Assembly (NCBI GenBank): GCA_947458545.1
Contig: CANGYH010000001.1
Span: forward strand, 992,001-1,056,000
Length of the DNA: 64,000 nt
Reading direction: 5' to 3'
Origin: Cytophagaceae bacterium
GTDB lineage: Bacteria; Bacteroidota; Bacteroidia; Cytophagales; Flexibacteraceae
In this document: positions 8,681-19,240 of the stretch, one piece after another
How the letters are laid out: every line of letters starts with the position of its first letter
How positions within the stretch are numbered: the first letter of the stretch is position 1
The notes under the pieces: generated by a model
What the model was told of the DNA's origin: nothing
The model's database searches: none
The model's input: only the letters and a program-made list of their open reading frames with translations
Made by a program: the position numbers and the translations under genes

Positions 8681-10762
8681 GTGCGAACTTTGCCCGCACA
8701 CCCAGACCTATTTGCGATGAAAAACTGGCAAGACCTGCTCAACGTAGCCGACGGCGCAGCGCCTTACTTGCGGGGCCCCTACGCAGGCATGTATGCCCGC
8801 CAGCCCTGGACACTGCGGCAATATGCGGGTTTTTCTACGGCAGAAGAGAGCAATGCTTTTTACCTGCGCAATTTGGCAGCAGGGCAAAAAGGGTTGTCGG
8901 TAGCGTTTGATCTGGCTACCCACCGAGGGTATGACAGCGACCACCCCCGCGTGGAAGGCGACGTTGGCAAGGCCGGCGTAGCTATTGATAGCGTGGAGGA
9001 TATGAAGAGCTTGTTTGCGGGGATACCCTTGGGAGATATCACCGTCTCTATGACGATGAATGGGGCGGTGATTCCGGTGCTGGCTTTTTACATCGTAGCA
9101 GCCGAAGAGCAGGGCGTATCTGCCGATAAGCTGGGGGGCACCATCCAGAACGACATTCTGAAGGAGTTCATGGTGCGGAACACCTACATCTATCCGCCCA
9201 GGCCGAGCATGGCGCTGATTGCGGCCATCTTTCGGTACTGTGCCAGAAAGATGCCGCGGTTTAATCCGATATCGATCTCTGGCTATCACATGCATGAGGC
9301 TGGTGCTACGCCCGAGCTGGAGCTGGCCTACACCATTGCCGATGGCTTGGAATATGTCCGCCGCGGCCTGGACGCAGGCATGTCTGTTGATGAATTTGCG
9401 CCGAGGCTTAGCTTTTTTTGGGCCATCGGTATGGACTTCTACAGCGAGATTGCCAAGTTGCGGGCCGGGCGCCTGCTGTGGGCGGCACTGATGCAGAAGC
9501 ACTTTGCACCTAAAAACCCTAAAAGCCTGATGCTGCGTGCGCACTGCCAAACCAGCGGATGGAGCCTAACCTCGCGCCAGCCCTTTAACAACGTGGCGAG
9601 GACATTGATTGAGGCTTTAGCTGCGGCATTCGGTGGCACGCAGAGTTTGCATACCAACTCTTTGGACGAGGCTATTGCATTGCCTACTGATTTTTCTGCC
9701 CGCATAGCGCGTAATACGCAGCTCTACCTGCAACTAGAGGCAGGCACCACGCACGCCGCCGACCCTTGGGCAGGCTCTGAAGTGGTAGAAAAGCGCACCC
9801 AAGAGCTTGCCGAGGCAGCCTTAGCCTTGATTGATGAGATTGAGGCTGCTGGTGGTATGGTGGCTGCCATCGAACAGGGCATCCCCAAGCGGCGTATCGA
9901 GGAGGCCGCCGCGAGGCGGCAGGCCGAAATTGATACGGGGCGAGAGGTCATTGTGGGGGTAAACAGATTTACAGCCGAGAATGAAGCGCCACTCGAGCTG
10001 TTGCAGGTTGATAACCAAGCCGTCCGGCGCCAGCAGGTTGATCAGTTGGGTGCCATCAGAGCCGAGCGTAACGATGGTGCCGTGGCGACGGCACTGCAAG
10101 CTTTAACCAAGGCCTGCAAGGCATTGGCCGAGAATGATTACATTTTGCCCAGCAACGAGGATACGTTGATGGAAGCTGCCCTTGCAGCGGCCCGTGCCCG
10201 GGCTACCTTGGGCGAAATCTCTGACGCGATGGAGGCTGTTTTTGGACGACATAAGGCAGCGCAAGCCACCATATCTGGCGTTTATGCCGCTGCGGCACAT
10301 GGCTCTGCCAGCCTTCAGAAGGCCCGGATGCTTGCGGCCCGGTTTGCCGACTTAGATGGCCGCCGCCCCCGCATACTAGTGGCCAAGATGGGCCAAGACG
10401 GGCACGACCGTGGTGCCCGCGTGATTGCCACCGGCTTTGCCGACGTTGGGTTTGACGTGGACGTGGGCCCGCTCTTCTCTACTCCGGCAGAAGTAGCCTT
10501 GCAAGCTGCCGAAAACGACGTGCATCTGGTAGGCGTTAGCAGCCTTGCCGCCGGCCACCTGACCCTGGTACCTGCCCTGATAGCTGAACTGGCCAAGGTA
10601 GGCAGGCCAGATATTGGTGTTATTGTGGGTGGCATTATACCCCCGCCAGACCATGCCGCCTTGTATGCGGCAGGGGTGCAGGGTATATACGGCCCCGGCA
10701 CGGTGCTATCTGAGGCCGCGGTTGAGATACTGGAGCGGGCATTGCAAGAGGCTGAGGCCTAG
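8681..10762 (+). CDS. mutB: Methylmalonyl-CoA mutase, catalytic (large) subunit, with short N-terminus
   Basis: A B12-dependent enzyme that interconverts methylmalonyl-CoA and succinyl-CoA in propionate metabolism. The catalytic barrel keeps the residues around the radical-site Tyr ([15 protein letters not shown]) and the active-site His loop ([12 protein letters not shown]). The cobalamin domain has DGHDRG (His ligand), GVSSLAAGH and VGGIIPPPD. The N-terminus is unusual: about 60-80 residues that precede GPYxxMY in characterised large subunits are absent. The frame is closed 30 bases upstream by the mutL stop, so no longer start exists. GTG 8681 gives 693 residues and ATG 8717 gives 681; I cannot choose with certainty. 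No small subunit (mutA) or MeaB chaperone lies in the window. Confidence 0.93.
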   Translation: MRTLPAHPDLFAMKNWQDLLNVADGAAPYLRGPYAGMYARQPWTLRQYAGFSTAEESNAFYLRNLAAGQKGLSVAFDLATHRGYDSDHPRVEGDVGKAGVAIDSVEDMKSLFAGIPLGDITVSMTMNGAVIPVLAFYIVAAEEQGVSADKLGGTIQNDILKEFMVRNTYIYPPRPSMALIAAIFRYCARKMPRFNPISISGYHMHEAGATPELELAYTIADGLEYVRRGLDAGMSVDEFAPRLSFFWAIGMDFYSEIAKLRAGRLLWAALMQKHFAPKNPKSLMLRAHCQTSGWSLTSRQPFNNVARTLIEALAAAFGGTQSLHTNSLDEAIALPTDFSARIARNTQLYLQLEAGTTHAADPWAGSEVVEKRTQELAEAALALIDEIEAAGGMVAAIEQGIPKRRIEEAAARRQAEIDTGREVIVGVNRFTAENEAPLELLQVDNQAVRRQQVDQLGAIRAERNDGAVATALQALTKACKALAENDYILPSNEDTLMEAALAAARARATLGEISDAMEAVFGRHKAAQATISGVYAAAAHGSASLQKARMLAARFADLDGRRPRILVAKMGQDGHDRGARVIATGFADVGFDVDVGPLFSTPAEVALQAAENDVHLVGVSSLAAGHLTLVPALIAELAKVGRPDIGVIVGGIIPPPDHAALYAAGVQGIYGPGTVLSEAAVEILERALQEAEA

Positions 10763-10780
10763 CGAGGTAAGACCCGACAC

Positions 10781-11326
10781 CTACTTTTCGGAAATTTTGA
10801 GGGAGGCCAGGGCGGCTTGGGCCGTCTTGGCCCATTTAACGCGAGTCTTCTCTTCAGACGAGAAGGTAGCCACCACTACACGCCGCTTGCGAAGGCCGTA
10901 ATGGGCGCAGATGTATTTGCGGATAGGCTTAGGCGTGCTGCGGTCTGCCACTTCGGCCGTGAACTCGAAAACGAGGCCACGCTTGCCAGAGACGGTTTCT
11001 ATGGCGTCTTTGGTAAACTGAACTTTGGTGTAAAGACTGCGGATATTGGCTCGGTAGAAATCGCGCATAATCTCGATGTCTTTGGCATCGAAAAAGGCAT
11101 TGGCCGTATTGACGACAAGGTCTGCATCGCCGTTTACGTCGACGAAGACGCCAAGCGGCTCGCGGAAGGAGAGAGACCGTGCCTGGGCCTGTGCACCAGT
11201 GAGCCGCTTAAAACCCTCTGGCACTGAGATGGATATGGTTTTGTCCAGCTCTGTGCGTACAAGATTCTGGCCTCTGACAAGGCCTGGCAACGAAAGCAGA
11301 GCAGCAAATAGCGTGGCTTTGATCAT
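10781..11326 (-). CDS. Small secreted protein of unknown function
   Basis: I do not recognise this protein. From the ATG at 11326 it has 181 residues and a clear signal peptide (MIKATLFAALLSLPGLVRGQ), so it is exported. An upstream in-frame ATG at 11458 would bury the signal peptide 44 residues inside and is rejected. The mature part reads as a mixed alpha/beta domain (ISISVPEGFKRLTG, then RSLSFREPLGVFVDVNG, then GKRGLVFEFTAEV). The shape recalls PsbP/Mog1-like folds, but that is a guess. It ends 18 bases from the convergent mutase gene with no hairpin between, and is divergent from rpoC. Confidence 0.7.
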   Translation of the reverse strand: MIKATLFAALLSLPGLVRGQNLVRTELDKTISISVPEGFKRLTGAQAQARSLSFREPLGVFVDVNGDADLVVNTANAFFDAKDIEIMRDFYRANIRSLYTKVQFTKDAIETVSGKRGLVFEFTAEVADRSTPKPIRKYICAHYGLRKRRVVVATFSSEEKTRVKWAKTAQAALASLKISEK

Positions 11327-11651
11327 ACCTGTAGGGCCATAAAAGCCCTGCGTAGTTGGAACGTGCGGCTGGGCTGCAAAATTTGCTTGTATCGGGCCAA
11401 AAAACCAGCCTGCTGGCGGGCCCAATACATGCCGATTTGAGGATTTATGAATTGACAAAGAAAAGTCTTGGTAAAGCCGCCAAAACTTTTTATATAGCCC
11501 TACGTGTTGCTATCTTTGCAGGCTTATAAAACCGGGCTTGAGCAGTCGGTATACTTCACATAGCTAACAAGGTGACACCCGCCCAAAAATTGGGTTGGGT
11601 ATCGTTTTGTCTGCCAAGCAGTTACCCTTCGCCTGCACATCCTACTTCCGT
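11327..11651. other. 325-bp intergenic region between the secreted protein and rpoC
   Basis: There is no gene here. It carries the rpoC -7 element (11511-11518) and about 130 bases of predicted rpoC leader. The leader contains a small hairpin CCCAA/TTGGG at 11582-11594. The left half should hold the promoter of the minus-strand secreted protein, but no good TAnnTTTG match was found there. No rpoB remnant or ribosomal protein gene is visible. Confidence 0.7.
11511..11518 (+). promoter_or_regulatory. Promoter -7 element (TATCTTTG) for rpoC
   Basis: TATCTTTG followed by CA is a perfect Bacteroidota -7 element, 134 bases before the rpoC ATG. It indicates that rpoC is transcribed from its own promoter rather than by read-through from rpoB. 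Confidence 0.65.
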
Positions 11652-14600
11652 ATGGCATTTCGCAACAACCGAAAACTAAACCAGGACTTCACCAAGGTCA
11701 CCATTAGCCTGGCCTCTCCGGAATCTATACTGGAGTCCAGCCATGGGCAGGTGACCCAACCTGAGACCATCAACTACAGGACCTATAAGCCCGAGATGGA
11801 CGGCCTCTTCTGCGAGCGCATCTTCGGGCCTGTTAAGGACTGGGAGTGCCACTGCGGCAAGTACAAGCGCATTCGCTATAAAGGCATTGTTTGCGACCGC
11901 TGCGGGGTAGAAGTAACCGAGAAGAAGGTGCGCCGCGAGCGCATGGGCCACATCGAACTGGTTGTACCGGTGGCGCACATTTGGTACTTCCGCTCTTTGC
12001 CCAACAAGATTGGCTATCTGCTGGGGCTGCCTACCAAGAAGCTGGATCAAATCATCTATTACGAGCGATATGCCGTAGTACAACCCGGCGTAAAAGAGGC
12101 TGATGGTATTGAATATCAGCAATTTTTGACGGAAGACGAATACCTGGACATCATCGACAAGCTGCCTGCCGACAACCAGCGCCTGGACGATAGCGACCCC
12201 AACAAGTTCATCGCTAAGATGGGCGCCGAGGCGTTGGAGATGATGCTGCAACGCACCAACCTAGACGACCTCTCCTACGCCCTACGCCACGCAGCTGCCA
12301 ACGACACCAGCCAACAGCGTAAGGCCGAGGCCTTGAAGCGCCTGAAGGTCGTCGAGGCATTCCGCGAGGCCCGTACCCGCATCGAAAACAAGCCTGAGTG
12401 GATGATCGTCCGCATGGTGCCGGTTATCCCACCCGAGCTTCGCCCGCTTGTACCCCTGGACGGTGGCCGGTTTGCAACCTCGGATTTGAACGACCTTTAT
12501 CGTAGGGTTATCATCCGCAACAACCGCCTCAAGCGCCTGATTGACATCAAAGCGCCGGAGGTAATCTTGCGTAACGAGAAGCGTATGCTGCAAGAGGCCG
12601 TTGACAGCCTCTTTGACAACAGCCGCAAAGTGAACGCCGTACGCGCTGAAGGTAACCGCGCCTTGAAGTCGCTCTCTGACATGCTGAAAGGCAAGCAGGG
12701 CCGCTTCCGCCAAAACCTGCTTGGTAAGCGTGTAGACTACTCAGGCCGTTCGGTTATCGTTGTTGGCCCTGAGCTGAAGCTGCATGAGTGCGGCTTGCCC
12801 AAAGACATGGCGGCAGAGCTTTTCAAGCCGTTTATCATCCGCAAGCTCATCGAGCGCGGCATTGTGAAGACGGTGAAAAGCGCCAAAAAGATCGTTGACC
12901 GGAAGGATCCCGTGGTTTGGGATATCCTGGAAAACGTCTTGAAGGGCCACCCAGTACTGCTGAACCGCGCCCCGACGCTCCACCGTTTGGGTATCCAGGC
13001 CTTCCAGCCCAAGTTGATTGAAGGTAAAGCCATTCAGCTACACCCGCTGGTTTGTACCGCCTTCAACGCTGACTTTGACGGTGACCAGATGGCCGTACAC
13101 GTGCCCTTGGGCCACGAAGCCATCTTGGAAGCATCTATGCTGATGCTGGCCTCACACAACATCCTGAACCCTGCCAACGGCGCACCCATCACGGTGCCAA
13201 GCCAAGACATGGTTCTGGGCCTATACTACGTAACCAAAGGGCGCAAAACAACCCCTGAGGTGCCTATCGCTGGCGAAGGCATGACCTTCTACAGCCACGA
13301 TGAAGTAGTAATAGCCATGAACGAGGGCCGCTTGAGCAAGCATGCCCACATCAAGGTACGTACTACCGTTAAGAACCCAACTACCGGCGAGCTGGAAATC
13401 AAGACCATTGATACCATCGCAGGCCGGGTGTTGTTCAACCAGTTTGTGCCCAAAGAAGTCGGGTTCGTAAACGAGCTGCTGACCAAGAAAAAGCTCCAGG
13501 AGATTATCAGCCGCGTCTTCAAGGCATCGGGCATGGCCCGGACGGCTCAGTTCCTCGATGATATCAAACAGCTGGGATTCCAGATGGCCTTCCGGGGCGG
13601 TCTGTCTATCCGCTTGGGCGACGTTAAGGTGCCTGCCGCCAAAGACAAACTGATTGGCCAGGCCAAAGAAGAAGTAGCCGCCGTGTGGGATAACTACTAC
13701 ATGGGTCTGATTACTGACAACGAGCGCTACAACCAGGTAATTGATATCTGGACGCGTATCAATAACCAGATCACCGAGAATCTAATGAAGCAGATGGAAG
13801 AGGAGCAGCAAGGCTTCAACTCCATCTACATGATGATGCACTCGGGCGCACGCGGCTCTCGCGAGCAAATCCGCCAGCTTGGCGGTATGCGGGGCCTGAT
13901 GGCCAAGCCTCAGAAGAACCTGCAAGGCTCTGTCGGCGAGATTATCGAGAACCCCATCCTGTCAAACTTCAAAGAAGGCCTGGACGTACTGGAGTACTTT
14001 ATCTCTACGCACGGCGCCCGTAAGGGTCTGGCAGATACGGCCTTGAAAACGGCCGACGCCGGCTACCTGACGCGCCGCCTTGTGGACGTCGCTCAAGACG
14101 TTGTAATCAACGAGGCCGACTGCGGTACGCTGCGCGGCATCGTGGTGAGCGACCTGAAGGATAACGAGGAAGTAGTGGAGTCTCTCTTCGATCGTATCCT
14201 GGGCCGTGTATCTGTCCACGACGTGTTGGATCCGCTAACGGGCGAGATGATCATCCAGGCGGGCAACCAGTTTACCGAGGATATTGCCAACCGCATCACA
14301 GAGACGGCCATCGAAGAGGTGGAAATCCGCTCTGTGCTGACCTGCGAAAGCAAGCGTGGCGTGTGCTCTAAGTGCTATGGCCGCAACCTGGCCACGGGCC
14401 GCATGGTAGAGCAAGGCGAGGCGGTAGGCGTTATTGCCGCCCAGTCTATCGGCGAGCCGGGCACGCAGCTTACCCTGCGCACCTTCCACGTAGGTGGTAC
14501 GGCCTCAAACATTGCCGTTGATGCTAACATCAAGAGCAAGTTTGATGGTGTAATCGGCTTTGAAGAAATCCGCACCGTAAAAACCCTCAACAACGAGGGC

Positions 14601-16001
14601 CAAGACGTGGACGTGGTGATGGGCCGCTCTGGCGAGATTAAAGTGATGGAGCCAGGCAGCAACAAACTACTGATCAGCTATGTGGCACCTTACGGCTCTT
14701 TCTTGAAAGTGAAAGAAGGCGACAAGATTGCCAAAGGCCAGGAGCTCTGCAGCTGGGATCCATACAACGCCGTTATACTATCAGAGTTCTCGGGCAAAGT
14801 GAAGTACGATGCCATTGAGGAGTCGATCACCTTCCGCGAGGAGTATGACGAGCAGACGGGCCACCGCGAGAAGGTCATCATCGAGACGAAAGACAAGGCG
14901 AAGAACCCTGGTATCGTCGTAGTTGCCGGCAAAGGCGACCATGGCGTTGACCAGAAACTATACAACCTGCCTGTAGGCGCTCACATCAACGTAGAAGACG
15001 GGGAGTCGATTAAGGCAGGCCACATCCTGGCTAAGATCCCTCGCTCTGTTGGTAAGACCCGTGACATCACAGGTGGTCTGCCCCGTGTGACGGAGCTTTT
15101 TGAGGCGCGTAACCCTTCTAACCCAGCTGTTGTATCTGAGATTGACGGCGTGGTAACCTATGGTGGCATCAAACGCGGTAACCGCGAGATCTACGTAGAA
15201 AGCCGCGACGGGGTGAAGAAGAAATACATGGTGCCGCTGTCTAAGCACATTCTGGTGCAAGACAACGACTATGTACGCGCCGGTATGCCTTTGTCTGACG
15301 GTGCCATTACACCTTCTGACATCCTGGCCATCAAAGGCCCCACGGCCGTGCAAGAGTACCTTGTGAATGAGATTCAGGAGGTTTACCGCCTGCAGGGTGT
15401 AAAAATCAACGACAAGCACATTGAGTGCATCGTGCGCCAGATGATGCAGAAAGTGGAAATCACCGAAGCTGGTGATACCGGTTTCTTGCAGAATCAGGTG
15501 GTAGATAAGTACACCTTCCGCGTGGAGAACGACCAGATGATGGACAAGAAGGTAGTGGTAGAGGCCGGCGGAAGCGACAGGTTGAAGCCCGGCCAGATTG
15601 TAACCGCCCGCCAACTGCGCGACGAAAACTCTAGCCTCCGCCGGCGCGACCTGGCTTTGGTAGAAGTACGTGATGCTGAAACGGCCGTATCTCGCCCGAT
15701 TTTGATGGGTATCACGCAGGCCTCGCTGGGTACGGAGTCGTTCATCTCAGCGGCATCTTTCCAGGAGACAACGAAGGTGCTTTCTGAAGCTTCTATCCGT
15801 GGCAAGGCAGACAACCTACTCGGTCTGAAAGAGAACGTGATTGTGGGCCACCTGATCCCTGCGGGTACAGGTATGCGTGCCTTCGACAACGTTATCGTCG
15901 GCAACGAGGAGCGTATCGATGCCATCCGGAAGGAGCAAGAAGCTGCCTACGGCAAGCCTGAGCGCCGCCCGGCAGCAAAGCGCGAGCTAGCAACACGCTA
16001 A
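11652..16001 (+). CDS. rpoC: DNA-directed RNA polymerase subunit beta'
   Basis: The catalytic clamp subunit of RNA polymerase, 1,449 residues from the ATG at 11652. That start gives [13 protein letters not shown], matching the usual Bacteroidota N-terminus; a TTG 57 bases upstream is rejected. The first zinc site is C66, C68, C81 and C84 (CHCGKYKR, then CDRC). The active-site magnesium loop [12 protein letters not shown] begins at about residue 472. The second zinc site includes [16 protein letters not shown], and the bridge/trigger region includes [13 protein letters not shown]. Nothing is missing. The gene is flanked by an unrelated minus-strand gene on each side and lacks the usual upstream rpoB. 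It has its own promoter and a strong terminator, so it is monocistronic here. Confidence 0.99.
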   Translation: MAFRNNRKLNQDFTKVTISLASPESILESSHGQVTQPETINYRTYKPEMDGLFCERIFGPVKDWECHCGKYKRIRYKGIVCDRCGVEVTEKKVRRERMGHIELVVPVAHIWYFRSLPNKIGYLLGLPTKKLDQIIYYERYAVVQPGVKEADGIEYQQFLTEDEYLDIIDKLPADNQRLDDSDPNKFIAKMGAEALEMMLQRTNLDDLSYALRHAAANDTSQQRKAEALKRLKVVEAFREARTRIENKPEWMIVRMVPVIPPELRPLVPLDGGRFATSDLNDLYRRVIIRNNRLKRLIDIKAPEVILRNEKRMLQEAVDSLFDNSRKVNAVRAEGNRALKSLSDMLKGKQGRFRQNLLGKRVDYSGRSVIVVGPELKLHECGLPKDMAAELFKPFIIRKLIERGIVKTVKSAKKIVDRKDPVVWDILENVLKGHPVLLNRAPTLHRLGIQAFQPKLIEGKAIQLHPLVCTAFNADFDGDQMAVHVPLGHEAILEASMLMLASHNILNPANGAPITVPSQDMVLGLYYVTKGRKTTPEVPIAGEGMTFYSHDEVVIAMNEGRLSKHAHIKVRTTVKNPTTGELEIKTIDTIAGRVLFNQFVPKEVGFVNELLTKKKLQEIISRVFKASGMARTAQFLDDIKQLGFQMAFRGGLSIRLGDVKVPAAKDKLIGQAKEEVAAVWDNYYMGLITDNERYNQVIDIWTRINNQITENLMKQMEEEQQGFNSIYMMMHSGARGSREQIRQLGGMRGLMAKPQKNLQGSVGEIIENPILSNFKEGLDVLEYFISTHGARKGLADTALKTADAGYLTRRLVDVAQDVVINEADCGTLRGIVVSDLKDNEEVVESLFDRILGRVSVHDVLDPLTGEMIIQAGNQFTEDIANRITETAIEEVEIRSVLTCESKRGVCSKCYGRNLATGRMVEQGEAVGVIAAQSIGEPGTQLTLRTFHVGGTASNIAVDANIKSKFDGVIGFEEIRTVKTLNNEGQDVDVVMGRSGEIKVMEPGSNKLLISYVAPYGSFLKVKEGDKIAKGQELCSWDPYNAVILSEFSGKVKYDAIEESITFREEYDEQTGHREKVIIETKDKAKNPGIVVVAGKGDHGVDQKLYNLPVGAHINVEDGESIKAGHILAKIPRSVGKTRDITGGLPRVTELFEARNPSNPAVVSEIDGVVTYGGIKRGNREIYVESRDGVKKKYMVPLSKHILVQDNDYVRAGMPLSDGAITPSDILAIKGPTAVQEYLVNEIQEVYRLQGVKINDKHIECIVRQMMQKVEITEAGDTGFLQNQVVDKYTFRVENDQMMDKKVVVEAGGSDRLKPGQIVTARQLRDENSSLRRRDLALVEVRDAETAVSRPILMGITQASLGTESFISAASFQETTKVLSEASIRGKADNLLGLKENVIVGHLIPAGTGMRAFDNVIVGNEERIDAIRKEQEAAYGKPERRPAAKRELATR

Positions 16002-16024
16002 ACTGCTCGACACCGTTTACATAC

Positions 16025-16055
16025 AGAAGCCCTGCCATTGTTTGGCAGGGCTTCT
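16025..16055 (+). terminator. Strong terminator after rpoC
   Basis: A perfect 13-bp stem (AGAAGCCCTGCCA with its complement) and a 5-base TTGTT loop, followed by TGTATTTA, lies 24 bases after the rpoC stop. The tail is only moderately T-rich. It may also stop the convergent membrane-protein transcript. Confidence 0.85.
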
Positions 16056-16100
16056 TGTATTTAGGCTTCGCCGATTTTCGCCCTTCAGATACAGAAGTAC

Positions 16101-16511
16101 TTACGCTTTGCTTATCGACTTGCCAGCGGCGAAAGCAAGCCCTGCAAAGCACAGCATGAGCAGCAGCGTTACCGGTGTAAACAAGACCCTCTCCAAGCTA
16201 TTGTGGGATAGAAGATTGCCTATTGTGTTTATACCGAATAGTACGGACATGAGGCTGAACCCCACCAGGTAGGCAATACGTGAGAACTTGAAAGGTAGCT
16301 TCCTCAAAAAGCTTAGCACCATCGTTAGCATGATTCCATTAAGGGTTAAAGAAATGGATTCGGCTATATACAGCGCTTGCAAACTATCTATTCGGCCGCC
16401 CCAAACCATTTGATAGGGCACTACACGCACCAACACCAGAATATGAAGCACGAAGGCCACAGCCAAAACTGTGGCAATGAGCATAGCCGTGAGCCGAAAA
16501 GCGGGTCTCAT
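16101..16511 (-). CDS. Four-helix membrane protein of unknown function
   Basis: I do not recognise this 136-residue protein. Four hydrophobic segments are visible at about 8-30, 46-68, 77-97 and 108-130. The connecting loops are short and positively charged (FLRKLPFKFSR). It starts 28 bases after the stop of the T9SS-sorted protein on the same strand and may be co-transcribed with it. No catalytic motif is seen. Confidence 0.65.
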   Translation of the reverse strand: MRPAFRLTAMLIATVLAVAFVLHILVLVRVVPYQMVWGGRIDSLQALYIAESISLTLNGIMLTMVLSFLRKLPFKFSRIAYLVGFSLMSVLFGINTIGNLLSHNSLERVLFTPVTLLLMLCFAGLAFAAGKSISKA

Positions 16512-16539
16512 TTTGCTACCAAATGTAAAAAAAGCGGGC

Positions 16540-18210
16540 CTATAGGGTGGTTAAGCGAAGGTGTTGAGGCTGGCCTACACGATGGATTCTAACCAAGTAC
16601 GTCCCTTTGGGGTATGCCGTAAGGTCAAGTTCTGCCGTGCCGCGGGCGCGGTACAAACACTTGCCTTGAGCATTATAAACCTCCAAATGGTCTGAATCTG
16701 AAATACCACGCACCGTGAAAAAGCCTGCCTGGCTGGGGTTGGGATAAGCAACAATTGTAGAGGCATTCTGCTTTACCAGACCCACACGTATAAAATTAAA
16801 GGCGGCAGAAGTGGCCCGACATCCGTTAGTATCTGTGATGCTGACGGTATAGAAGCCTTCATTCTGAGGAACAAGCGTATCGGTAGCAGCGGGCAACGGT
16901 TGATTATTATAACTCCAGGTGTATTGAATATATCCTCTGGGCGCAATCAATGAGTTACCCTGCTGCCTGATAAGTGGTAAGGCAGGCAGTGGGGCAACTG
17001 TGATAGTAACAGGCACCAATGCACTCTGGCAAAACCCAAGCCTTGCTTGTGCCCAGTAACGTGTGGTTTGCCCAACGGTACGCTGAAAAACGAGACCTGA
17101 ATCTATGAGGGATTGCCGTAGCGAATCGGCATACCAACGTACGACTGGATCTGGTGGCAGCGTAAGTACCTGAAGACTGAAAGCACCGCCCGGGGCACAC
17201 AACAAAGTTGTTCCGCTAAATCGGGGCGTGTCTGGTGCAGGAGCTACCTCTACGACGACGCCCTGACGCTGACTCGGGCAGCCGTCTTGGCGGATAAGGG
17301 CAAAGTACACAGTCGTATCCAGCAAGGGCGGGGTCGTAAAAGTGGCCCCCGATGCCAGCAGCGTCTGGCTGGTGTCGCTGTCGTACCACTCGTAGGTGGC
17401 ATTGCCTTGAGCGCCCCTTGCCGTAAGCGTGGCAGCATTGCCTGCACACGTAAACGTGGCAATGGCCGACGGGGGCGTGACGGGTGGCCGAACAACGACG
17501 GAGACATCGTTGCTTTGGCCGAGGCTATCTGCAGAGGTAGCTATTGCCGAATAGTTGCCAAACTGGCTTACCGTCAAAGTTCTGAAAGTATCACCGGGTA
17601 AAGCCAGACCATCTTTGCGCCACTGTACACGGGCTCTGGTTGAGGTTGAGGCGGTTAAGACGGTAGAGTCTCCATTACATAGCACGACAGGCCCCGCAGG
17701 CGTAACATTGATGGACAAGGCCGGCTGGCCAGCAATCTGCCCCTGTATTGGAAAGCTAATAATAAAGTCAGCGCAGTTGGTGACTGCGTCTTGACGTTTG
17801 CCTTCTCGCGCCCATGGATTGGCCGCCGGGCCACCGTTTAGCACAAAGCACAATTGCTGGATGGTGTCGGCACGCTGGCCGTAGTAATCACTGGGCTTAA
17901 TTTTCTTTTGCCATAGCCCATTAGGCAGCCGGCTAAAGGCTACGCGTGCACTATCTGCCCCAAGCCCGGCACCAACGATAGATTGCCAGGCGTTGCCGTT
18001 GAGGGTAACGCCACTGTGTATCCGCATTATTTGGGCACCAACCAGGCCGGGCGTTCCTGCGGGACAAACCAAGGCAGGGTCTACCGTGATGGTAATTGTA
18101 TCTGCAGGGGTGGCGCGAGCCGGGGTAATGGTGACACCCGAGATTTGTGCCCTAAGAAGACTGGGGCAGATGCACAGGCAAAGCAGGGCAAGGGTGTAGA
18201 GTTTTTTCAT
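16540..18210 (-). CDS. Surface protein with Ig-like/PKD-type repeats and T9SS C-terminal sorting domain
   Basis: A 556-residue exported protein. The ATG at 18210 starts MKKLYTLALLCLCICPSLLRAQ, a clean signal peptide; a start 66 bases further upstream is rejected. The middle has several beta-rich Ig-like modules recognisable by repeated lines such as PVVLCNGDSTVLTAST, TFTCAGNAATLTARGAQGNATYEWYDSD, and PRFSGTTLLCAPGGAFSLQV. A final module has YTWSYNNQPLP with DTNGC. The last 80 residues (YPNPSQAGFFTVRG through YPKGTYLVRI) form a type A sorting domain, so the protein should cross the outer membrane by the type IX system. No enzyme domain is present; adhesion or matrix function is inferred. Confidence 0.85.
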   Translation of the reverse strand: MKKLYTLALLCLCICPSLLRAQISGVTITPARATPADTITITVDPALVCPAGTPGLVGAQIMRIHSGVTLNGNAWQSIVGAGLGADSARVAFSRLPNGLWQKKIKPSDYYGQRADTIQQLCFVLNGGPAANPWAREGKRQDAVTNCADFIISFPIQGQIAGQPALSINVTPAGPVVLCNGDSTVLTASTSTRARVQWRKDGLALPGDTFRTLTVSQFGNYSAIATSADSLGQSNDVSVVVRPPVTPPSAIATFTCAGNAATLTARGAQGNATYEWYDSDTSQTLLASGATFTTPPLLDTTVYFALIRQDGCPSQRQGVVVEVAPAPDTPRFSGTTLLCAPGGAFSLQVLTLPPDPVVRWYADSLRQSLIDSGLVFQRTVGQTTRYWAQARLGFCQSALVPVTITVAPLPALPLIRQQGNSLIAPRGYIQYTWSYNNQPLPAATDTLVPQNEGFYTVSITDTNGCRATSAAFNFIRVGLVKQNASTIVAYPNPSQAGFFTVRGISDSDHLEVYNAQGKCLYRARGTAELDLTAYPKGTYLVRIHRVGQPQHLRLTTL

Positions 18211-18255
18211 CAGAATAGGTGCCGATAGACATCTATAGCAGTACGGAGGTCTAAA

Positions 18256-18263
18256 CAAATATA
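18256..18263 (-). promoter_or_regulatory. Promoter -7 element (TATATTTG) for the T9SS-sorted protein
   Basis: The minus strand reads TATATTTG, a perfect match, about 45 bases before the ATG at 18210. It is divergent from the element at 18294-18301. Confidence 0.6.
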
Positions 18264-18293
18264 GGGTAATAGCCAAGGCTCAAAGCAGGGCTC

Positions 18294-18301
18294 TACTTTT
18301 G
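18294..18301 (+). promoter_or_regulatory. Promoter -7 element (TACTTTTG) for the 18.3 kb glycosyltransferase
   Basis: A perfect TAnnTTTG match 9 bases before the TTG start at 18311. The mRNA would have almost no leader. Confidence 0.6.
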
Positions 18302-18310
18302 CGGTGACCA

Positions 18311-19240
18311 TTGTGGAGACCTAACAATAGAACTGCATTGCTGACCCTCGTTTACCAAGCCTACGGCCAAAAGGCCATTTACCAAGAAGCGGCCTTAAGC
18401 ATACTGACCTGGCTGCACCAGCCTGGTAGCGCGGCATCTCAGGTTCTGGTTTATACCGATGCGCCTGAGGCGTTGCAGGCGATGATTGGCACGAGGCTCA
18501 ACGTATTTTATCAGCCTGTCTCGGCTGATCAATGGCAGGCCTGGCGAGGCGAAATCGACTTTGTGCACAGGGTTAAGATCTGTGTTTTGCAGGATGCCCT
18601 TATGCGGGTTGCAGGGCCATTGCTCTACCTAGATACCGACACCGTATGGACAGCGCCAGCAGATACTTTGGCGGCCACTCTGGCAGCAGGAAGACGACTG
18701 ATGCACCTTAAAGAAGGCAGCTTGGCGGCAGGCAATGCCCTTAACAGAAAAATCTACAAGGCCTTATCGGGCCAGGTTGTGAAACTGGAAAACGGCGACA
18801 CCTTCCAGGCCAATGCTACGCTTATGATGTACAATGCAGGCGTACTGGGCTTATTACCGCAAGATGCTCCGTTACTAGCAATTGTACTAGCCCTTACCGA
18901 GGCGCTTTACAGGGCGCTGCCGAAGCATGTGATGGAGCAACTGGCTTTCAGCTATGTGTTGCAGCAGGCAGGCCCCGTAGACAGCGCCGACGGGCCAATT
19001 TTGCATTATTGGAACCTGAAGGCGCTAAGAGAACAACTGCCTGCTTTTTTTGAAAACCTGCAGACGCTGGCCCCAGAAGTCTGGCCTGCGGCTGCTTCGG
19101 CGTTGGGGCAAGAATTGATAGCTCCTTATGAAGCAGAGCTTGCCTACCGAGGGCTGCCTGGGTGGCGCAGGGCTTTTCTAAAATTGGCAGGCGGCCGTTG
19201 GCAAATGCCAGACTTACAAACAGCCAGGCCAAGGGCTTAA
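18311..19240 (+). CDS. Glycosyltransferase-like protein with a DxD motif
   Basis: A 309-residue predicted cytoplasmic nucleotide-sugar transferase. The key motif is LLYLDTDTVW near residue 105, a DxD metal and sugar-nucleotide site. It follows a segment (FVHRVKICVLQDAL) typical of GT8-like or 'nucleotide-diphospho-sugar transferase' families. Later blocks ATLMMYNAGVLGL and MEQLAFSYVLQQ fit the same fold. The start is uncertain: no in-frame ATG lies near the N-terminus, and the TTG at 18311 directly follows the -7 element. It converges on the VOC dioxygenase gene, the two stops overlapping through TTAA. Donor and acceptor are unknown. Confidence 0.75.
   Translation: MWRPNNRTALLTLVYQAYGQKAIYQEAALSILTWLHQPGSAASQVLVYTDAPEALQAMIGTRLNVFYQPVSADQWQAWRGEIDFVHRVKICVLQDALMRVAGPLLYLDTDTVWTAPADTLAATLAAGRRLMHLKEGSLAAGNALNRKIYKALSGQVVKLENGDTFQANATLMMYNAGVLGLLPQDAPLLAIVLALTEALYRALPKHVMEQLAFSYVLQQAGPVDSADGPILHYWNLKALREQLPAFFENLQTLAPEVWPAAASALGQELIAPYEAELAYRGLPGWRRAFLKLAGGRWQMPDLQTARPRA

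Noticed and set aside
8708-9550. 280-codon open frame antisense to the mutase gene
   Set aside because: No domain, lies within a certain gene on the other strand and follows from GC-rich codon use.
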